Assembly: GCF_010667575.1 (NCBI RefSeq)
Contig: NZ_JAABNT010000017.1
Location: 1 to 64,000 of the forward strand
Length of the DNA: 64,000 nt
From: Sulfitobacter sediminilitoris
GTDB taxonomy: Bacteria; Pseudomonadota; Alphaproteobacteria; Rhodobacterales; Rhodobacteraceae
Reading direction: 5' to 3'
In this document: piece after piece, positions 58,891 to 64,000 of the stretch
Layout of the letters: each line of letters starts with the position of its first letter
Position numbering within the stretch: position 1 is the first letter of the stretch
Position numbers and translations under genes: made by a program
The notes under the pieces: generated by a model
Seen by the model: the letters and a program-made list of their open reading frames with translations, nothing else
The model's database searches: none
What the model was told of the DNA's origin: nothing

Positions 58891-60185
58891 CTGATGAAAA
58901 TCTTACAACCGATCCTGCCAGACCGGCACAGCGGATGCGTGCTGGTTCCCTGAGCCTGACCTTTACGCCGTGGATTGTCGGGGGCATCTTGCTGGTATTA
59001 ATGCCGTTTATTTTCACGTCGAATTCGGCGCTGACGATCATGAACCAGATGTGGATTACGGTGATCTTTGCGCTGGCTTACAACATGCTGCTGGGGCAGG
59101 GGGGTATGCTGTCCTTTGGTCACGCGGTATATGCGGGTGTGGGCGGTTTTGCCTGTATGCATATCATGAACGCCTCGGACTTCTTTTCCAGCCTTCCACT
59201 GCCGGTGTTGCCGGTCTTTGGCGGTTTGTTTGGCATGGGCCTTGCCCTGATCGTGGGCAGTTTTTCCACGCGGAACGCGGGCACGGTTTTCGCGATGATT
59301 TCCCTTGGCGTGGGCGAGCTGATTGCTGCCTGTTCGGTGATCATCGTGGCGTTTTTTGGCGGCGAGGAAGGGATTTCGGGTGACCGGACCTATGCGATGC
59401 CATTCTTTGGCAACGAGTTCCTGCAGCAGATCGACGTCTATTACCTGACATCTTTCTGGGTGCTTTTGTCGGCGGCGCTGATGTACCTGTGGTCACGCAC
59501 GCCCGTGGGCCGGATGGCCAACGCGGTGCGGGACAACCCGGAACGGGCCGAGTTCCTTGGCTATTCCGCGCGCTGGGTACGGTTCTACAGCTTTGTCGCC
59601 TCGGGTTTCTTTGCCGGTGTCGCGGGGGGGCTTTTCGCCATCAACTATGAAATCCTGACTGAAGAGAACCTGAATACGACGTCGTCGGGTGTGATCCTGC
59701 TTGTCACGTTCCTGGGTGGTGTCGGGTTCTTCTTTGGGCCGATCATCGGGGCGGTGGCCTTTACCTTGCTGCAAACGGTGCTTTCGCTGCAGACCGAATT
59801 GTGGGCGTTTTACGCAGGCACGCTCTTTGTGGCGACGGTGATGTTCTTTCCCGGCGGTCTGGCAGGTCTGATGATGATGCATGTTCCGGCCTTTAGGTTG
59901 GGCAAGGCGAACCATCTGATAGTGCCGTATATCAAGACCCTGATCCCCGGTTTCATCGGCATTCTGGGTCTATGCGCACTGGTCGAGATGACGTTTCACT
60001 TCCGTCATGCCGCAACAGGTGACAATGAAATGACGCTGTTCTGGACCACGTTCGACAGTCACACGATCCTGCCATGGATCATCGCGATTGCCGTTACCGC
60101 CATTGGTCTGGGCATCGCGCGGGCCACGGCACCGGCGCTGAAAGAGGCCTGGAATGAAGCCAACACCGCAGGAGGTGCCGCATGA
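58887..60185 (+). CDS. HAAT-type ABC transporter permease (LivM-like), long form
   Basis: A 432-residue permease, longer than the usual 310-360. The core has LLGQGGMLSFGHAVYAGVGGFACMH and FLGGVGFFFGPIIGAVAFTLLQT. The extra C-terminal part (about residues 330-432) adds two or more hydrophobic segments (LIPGFIGILGLCALVEM, ILPWIIAIAVTAIGLG). Long LivM versions occur in importers of aromatic or carboxylic acids. It overlaps both neighbours by 4 nt. Confidence 0.9.
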   Translation: MTDENLTTDPARPAQRMRAGSLSLTFTPWIVGGILLVLMPFIFTSNSALTIMNQMWITVIFALAYNMLLGQGGMLSFGHAVYAGVGGFACMHIMNASDFFSSLPLPVLPVFGGLFGMGLALIVGSFSTRNAGTVFAMISLGVGELIAACSVIIVAFFGGEEGISGDRTYAMPFFGNEFLQQIDVYYLTSFWVLLSAALMYLWSRTPVGRMANAVRDNPERAEFLGYSARWVRFYSFVASGFFAGVAGGLFAINYEILTEENLNTTSSGVILLVTFLGGVGFFFGPIIGAVAFTLLQTVLSLQTELWAFYAGTLFVATVMFFPGGLAGLMMMHVPAFRLGKANHLIVPYIKTLIPGFIGILGLCALVEMTFHFRHAATGDNEMTLFWTTFDSHTILPWIIAIAVTAIGLGIARATAPALKEAWNEANTAGGAA

Positions 60186-60943
60186 GTACGCCAGCACTTG
60201 AACTGACCGGTCTGAAAAAGAGCTTTGGCAAGGCCGAGATCATCCGCGGGATCGACCTATCGATCGGGACGGCGGAACGCCACGCAATCATCGGGCCTAA
60301 CGGCGCGGGCAAATCCACGCTATTCAACCTGATCACGGCGCGGTTTCCGGCGACGGAAGGGACCGTGAAACTGCATGGCGAGGATCTGGCCGGATTGCAG
60401 CCGTTCCAGATCAATCGCAAGGGTCTAAGCCGGTCTTTCCAGATCACCAACATCTTTCCGGCGATGACCGTGTTCGAGAACGTGCGCTGTGCGCTGTTGT
60501 GGTCGCAGGGGTACAAGTATTCGTTCTGGAACCTTGTGAACCGGTCGCGGCAGCTGACGGAAGGGGCGGATGCGATCCTTGATCAGATCAACCTGCTGGA
60601 GCGGCGCAACCTGCCTGCCGGTACGTTGTCTTATGCGGAACAGCGCGCGCTTGAGATCGGTATCACCATCGCGGGTGGCGCGGATGTGATCATGCTGGAC
60701 GAACCCACTGCGGGCATGAGCCATTCGGAAACCGACTATATCACCGACCTGATCCTGAAGGTCACTGAAGGCAAGACGCTGGTGATGGTTGAGCATGACA
60801 TGGGCGTCGTCTTTGGACTGGCGGACCGGATCAGCGTTCTGGTCTACGGAGAAATCATCGCCACCGGCAAACCCGAAGACGTTCGGGGCGATCCTAAAGT
60901 ACAAGAAGCCTATCTGGGCGCGGCTTTGGAGGCAGAACATTGA
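60182..60943 (+). CDS. HAAT-type ABC transporter ATP-binding protein (LivG-like)
   Basis: A 253-residue ATPase with Walker A GPNGAGKST, SRSFQITNIFPAMTVFENV as the LivG-type Q-loop region, a degenerate signature LSYAEQRALEIG and Walker B VIMLDEPTAGM. It is the first ATPase of importer 2. The stop codon is overlapped by the TTG start of the next ATPase. Confidence 0.92.
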   Translation: MSTPALELTGLKKSFGKAEIIRGIDLSIGTAERHAIIGPNGAGKSTLFNLITARFPATEGTVKLHGEDLAGLQPFQINRKGLSRSFQITNIFPAMTVFENVRCALLWSQGYKYSFWNLVNRSRQLTEGADAILDQINLLERRNLPAGTLSYAEQRALEIGITIAGGADVIMLDEPTAGMSHSETDYITDLILKVTEGKTLVMVEHDMGVVFGLADRISVLVYGEIIATGKPEDVRGDPKVQEAYLGAALEAEH

Positions 60944-61641
60944 TCGAAGTCACCGATATGCACGCCTATTACGGCAAGTCGCACATCCTGCAGGGTGTGA
61001 CGATGAACATACAAGAGGGCGAGATCGTTGCCCTGCTGGGCCGTAACGGCGTGGGGCGTTCGACAACCTGCAAGGCCATCATGGGCGAGGTGGAGCCGAA
61101 GGGATCTGTCAAGTTCAAGGGGCAGGAGATTGCGGGTAAGAAGGCGTTCGAGATTGCCAACCTTGGCATCGGCTATGTGCCGGAGAACCGCGATATCTTT
61201 CCGGGGCTGACCACGCGGCAAAACCTGACGCTGGGCCTGAAGCCAGGTCAGAAGGACGGCGCGGGCCGCTGGTCCATGCAGCAGATGTTCGAGATGTTCG
61301 AGAACCTGGATCGCCGTGCAGACGTCGAAGCATCGGTTCTGTCGGGTGGCGAGCAGCAGATGCTGACCATGTGCCGGACGCTGATGGGCGATCCGGATTT
61401 CATCATGATCGACGAGCCGACCGAAGGCCTGTCACCGCAGATGGTCCAAAAGGTCGCTGAAGTGCTGAAAGAGATCGCGAACCGCGGGCTGTCCACGCTG
61501 TTGGTGGAGCAGAAGCTGGCGATTGCGATGGACATTGCGCACCGGGTTTACGTGATGGGGCACGGTCAGGTGGTGTTCGAAGGCACGCCTGCCGAGCTGA
61601 AAGAGCGTGAAGATGTGCGTAAGGAATGGCTCGAAGTTTGA
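60940..61641 (+). CDS. HAAT-type ABC transporter ATP-binding protein (LivF-like), Walker A Lys replaced by Arg
   Basis: A 233-residue ATPase starting with TTG, overlapping the previous stop. The signature LSGGEQQML and Walker B DFIMIDEPTEGLSP are normal, but the Walker A motif reads GRNGVGRST, with Arg40 in place of the usual lysine. Variants with arginine here are known in some LivF relatives, so it may still work. A less plausible ATG lies 18 nt downstream. It is the last gene of importer 2; a serine hydrolase follows. Confidence 0.9.
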   Translation: MIEVTDMHAYYGKSHILQGVTMNIQEGEIVALLGRNGVGRSTTCKAIMGEVEPKGSVKFKGQEIAGKKAFEIANLGIGYVPENRDIFPGLTTRQNLTLGLKPGQKDGAGRWSMQQMFEMFENLDRRADVEASVLSGGEQQMLTMCRTLMGDPDFIMIDEPTEGLSPQMVQKVAEVLKEIANRGLSTLLVEQKLAIAMDIAHRVYVMGHGQVVFEGTPAELKEREDVRKEWLEV

Positions 61642-61662
61642 TTTAATCCGGAGGAGGGTCTG

Positions 61663-62868
61663 ATGGGCAGCTTTGATAAAGAGAGGCTCGCGCGGATCAA
61701 GGGCTGGATGCAGGGCTATGTGGATGCGCGCAAGTATCCCGGCTGTGCCGCGCTGATCGCGCAGGGCGGCGACGAAGTGTTCTACCACGATTGCGGTTTG
61801 CGCGATGTGGCGGGCGATGTGGCATGGAGCCGCGACACGGTCGCGCGCATCTATTCGATGACCAAGCCGGTGACGTCCGCCGCGATGATGATCCTCGTGG
61901 AGCGCGGGCTGGTGCATCTGGATGCACCGGTGTCCGAGTTCATTCCCGGTTTCGCGGACACGCGGAATCTGGTGTCCGGCGCGGTATCACTGGATCAGAC
62001 GGAGCCTTGTGCAGCGCCCACGTTGCACCAGTTGCTGACGCATACTTCTGGTCTGACCTATTCGTTCAACTCCGGCCCGTTGCCTGCGGCGATGGGCGAG
62101 GGCAAGCTTGATTTTGGTCCCGGCCAGCGGACACTGACGCAGGCGGCGGATGAGATTACGAAACTGCCCCTTGTGTTCCGGCCGGGCAGCCGCTGGGAAT
62201 ATTCCGTGGGGATCGACATCATCGGCCGTGTGGTCGAGGTGATTTCGGGCAAGAGTTTCGAGGACTTTCTGGTTGATGAAATTCTGGGGCCACTTGGGAT
62301 GGATGAGACGCGGTTCGCGGTGCCTGAAGGGGGGCGCGACCGGTTTGCCTGTCTGTACACGCCGCTTGCCGGAGATTCCTTTGATCTGAACGCTGTCAGC
62401 AAAAGCGCGGAGACCTTGCGGCTGGCCGATGGCAGCACGGAATCGCCTTACCTGAGCACCAAGATGCATTCGGGCGGTGGCGGCCTTGTCGGGACGATCG
62501 ACGACTACATGAAATTCGTCGAGATGTTGCGCGCCGGCGGCAAGGGTATCTTGTCGCCGCACACGCTTGATTTCATGATGCGCAATCACCTGCCGGGCGA
62601 GATTGCGTCGATGGGCCCGCAAAGCTTTGCCGAGCAGCCGATGGAGGGCATGGGCTTTGGCATCGGGGGCGCCGTGGTGCTGGATCCGGGCCGCGCACGG
62701 GTGCCGGGATCGGTTGGGGATTTCTCATGGGGGGGTATGGCATCGACCTTTTTCTGGGTGGACCGGCAGCATGATCTGAGCGTGATCTTCTTTACCCAGT
62801 TGTCGCCGTCATCGTCCTATCCGTCCCGGTCGCAGCTCAAGGCGCTGGTGCAAGGGGCCTTGATGTGA
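61663..62868 (+). CDS. Serine hydrolase (beta-lactamase/esterase EstB family)
   Basis: A 401-residue protein with the SxxK motif in IYSMTKPVTSA (Ser65, Lys68), a Y-S-V element in WEYSVGIDIIG as the second motif, and a C-terminal domain typical of class C beta-lactamase-like esterases. No signal peptide is seen, so it acts in the cytoplasm. It may split an ester or lactone taken up by importer 2. A GGAGGAGG ribosome-binding site lies upstream. Its stop overlaps the start of the next gene. Confidence 0.85.
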   Translation: MGSFDKERLARIKGWMQGYVDARKYPGCAALIAQGGDEVFYHDCGLRDVAGDVAWSRDTVARIYSMTKPVTSAAMMILVERGLVHLDAPVSEFIPGFADTRNLVSGAVSLDQTEPCAAPTLHQLLTHTSGLTYSFNSGPLPAAMGEGKLDFGPGQRTLTQAADEITKLPLVFRPGSRWEYSVGIDIIGRVVEVISGKSFEDFLVDEILGPLGMDETRFAVPEGGRDRFACLYTPLAGDSFDLNAVSKSAETLRLADGSTESPYLSTKMHSGGGGLVGTIDDYMKFVEMLRAGGKGILSPHTLDFMMRNHLPGEIASMGPQSFAEQPMEGMGFGIGGAVVLDPGRARVPGSVGDFSWGGMASTFFWVDRQHDLSVIFFTQLSPSSSYPSRSQLKALVQGALM

Positions 62869-64000
62869 GCGGCAAGGTGCTGTGGACGCCTTCGGCGGAG
62901 CGGTACGACGCCTCGACCATGGCCGCGTTCGAGCGGTTTGTGGGCGCAAAACTGGGGCTGGAGTTTGAGGACTACAACGCCATGTGGCGTTGGTCCGTCG
63001 ATGATCTGGAAGCCTTCTGGAACGCGATCTGGGATTTCTTTGATGTACGCGCCAGCGTGCGCCCTCAGAAATTGATGGTGAAACGCCAGATGCCCGATAT
63101 GGAGTGGGGCACCGGCGGGAAGCTGAACTTTACCGACAATATTCTCAAGCACGCCGAAGGGCGCGAAGATGCGCTTGCCTTGATCGTGCAGTCCGAAATC
63201 TTCGGGCGATCTGAGATGACATGGGGGCAGTTGCGCCGGCAGGTTGCCAGCGTTGCTGCGCGCTTGCGTGGGATGGGGGTCAAGGAAGGCGACCGGGTGG
63301 TCGCGATACTGCCGAATACGGAAACAGCCTTTATCGCTTGTCTGGCAACGGCGAGCATCGGTGCGATCTGGTCGCTTTGTGCGCCGGACATGGGGCATGT
63401 GGCGATCCTTGACCGGTTTCAGCAGATCGAACCCAAGGTTCTGATCGCGGAGGACGGCTATGTCCACGCGGGCAAGACCATCGACCGGCGCGATATCCTT
63501 GCGCAGATCGGTGCGGGGCTGCCCTCAGTGCAGCACTTTGTGACCAAGGCCGTTGTGGGGGATCTGCCTCAGGGCCACGTGGCATGGGATGACCTGACCG
63601 GCGATGACGTCCCCTATGAAGGCACGCAGGTGGATTTCGAGCATCCGCTTTGGATTGTCTATTCCTCCGGGACCACCGGCAACCCTAAGCCCATCGTGCA
63701 TGGGCACGGCGGGATCATCCTCGAATCCTGCAAGCATTCGCTGCACAAGGACATCACGAACAAGGATCGCTATTGCTGGCTGACCTCCTCTGGCTGGATC
63801 ATGTGGAACAACCAGCTGGGCGCATTGGGGCAGGGGGCGACGGTCGCGATGTACGACGGCGCGCCGCATCATCCCGATCTGGGCGTGGTCTGGCGGTTCG
63901 TGGCGGATGAGAAGCTGACGTTCTTCGGGGCAGGGGCGGCGTTTTTCAGCACCTGCATGAAGGCGGGGATCAAGCCGCGCGAAGAGGTAGATCTGAGCGC
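62865..64000 (+). CDS. Acetoacetyl-CoA synthetase, 5' part
   Basis: The frame starts with GTG at 62865, overlapping the previous stop, and runs off the window edge after about 378 codons. LWTPSAERYD, FERFVGAKLGL, WNAIWDFFDV and the P-loop YSSGTTGNPKPIVHGHGG match acetoacetyl-CoA synthetases, which activate acetoacetate with ATP and CoA. The end of the gene is not visible, so the catalytic lysine cannot be checked. It may handle the keto acid released by the beta-oxidation operon. Confidence 0.88.
   Translation, partial: MSGKVLWTPSAERYDASTMAAFERFVGAKLGLEFEDYNAMWRWSVDDLEAFWNAIWDFFDVRASVRPQKLMVKRQMPDMEWGTGGKLNFTDNILKHAEGREDALALIVQSEIFGRSEMTWGQLRRQVASVAARLRGMGVKEGDRVVAILPNTETAFIACLATASIGAIWSLCAPDMGHVAILDRFQQIEPKVLIAEDGYVHAGKTIDRRDILAQIGAGLPSVQHFVTKAVVGDLPQGHVAWDDLTGDDVPYEGTQVDFEHPLWIVYSSGTTGNPKPIVHGHGGIILESCKHSLHKDITNKDRYCWLTSSGWIMWNNQLGALGQGATVAMYDGAPHHPDLGVVWRFVADEKLTFFGAGAAFFSTCMKAGIKPREEVDLS

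Overview
The window reads as part of a large replicon of a marine alphaproteobacterium of the Rhodobacterales (Roseobacter group). The basis is the gene style: GC-rich DNA, branched-chain-amino-acid-type (HAAT) ABC operons, GntR and IclR regulators, DUF6455 and Hint-domain proteins. A partition and replication module (parB-parA, an iteron array and a Rep_3-type initiator, 35960-40146) shows that this is a plasmid or chromid, or an integrated one. No rRNA, tRNA or CRISPR array was seen.

Left part (1-19084): the start of an IS5-like transposase at the edge, then a HAAT importer operon (232-4856, minus strand). Next to it is a bacterial microcompartment (BMC) operon (4985-12082, minus strand). 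It encodes a glutamine-synthetase-like ligase, BMC-P and BMC-H shell proteins, an opine-dehydrogenase-family protein, a CoA-type aldehyde dehydrogenase, a BMC-T shell protein, a malate-dehydrogenase-like enzyme with an unusual N-terminal domain, a RidA-family protein and a small unknown protein. Divergent to it is a sarcosine-oxidase-like flavoprotein. After a DUF6455 gene and a VapBC toxin-antitoxin pair come a class I amidotransferase and a three-gene glutamate-synthase-like set (GlxB/C/D or MgsA/B/C type). A FadR-type GntR regulator closes the block. The palindrome CTGTATACAG occurs four times, always 29-52 nt before the start codon of a gene in this block, and ties importer, BMC operon, flavoprotein, glutamate-synthase genes and regulator into one regulon. 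My reading is a compartmentalised amine or N-substituted amino acid pathway: import, gamma-glutamylation or N-alkyl-glutamate formation, oxidative cleavage to an aldehyde, and aldehyde oxidation with cofactor recycling inside a shell. I cannot match it to a characterised BMC type. It lacks B12-dependent lyases, glycyl radical enzymes, the aminopropanol kinase/lyase pair and PduL.

Middle part (19313-34087): a plus-strand acyl-CoA degradation operon (acyl-CoA synthetase, 3-hydroxyacyl-CoA dehydrogenase, enoyl-CoA hydratase, acyl-CoA dehydrogenase, two SDRs, VOC protein, gamma-carbonic anhydrase) and a TesB thioesterase. An adenylate cyclase/TPR gene follows, bracketed by two nearly identical 157-158 bp MITE-like repeats. 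After that come a diheme cytochrome c, a scarred interval with another MITE-like element and IS remnants, a DUF2267 protein and a nitroreductase.

Replicon core and right part (34298-64000): a TPR-sulfotransferase with an apparent frameshift near its start, parB/parA, five 22-bp-spaced iterons and the initiator. Then come a YdhR-like protein, a Hint-domain protein, an amidotransferase, a flavoprotein, a MaoC protein, two MDR oxidoreductases and a phosphatase. A second large catabolic operon follows (two acyl-CoA dehydrogenases, two SDRs, thiolase, nitronate monooxygenase-like protein, phosphatase, ACAD10-type phosphotransferase), with an IclR regulator, a second HAAT importer, a serine hydrolase and a truncated acetoacetyl-CoA synthetase. 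Three copies of a palindrome related to GTTCCGCATAGCGGAAC suggest that the IclR protein coordinates both acyl-CoA clusters and the second importer.
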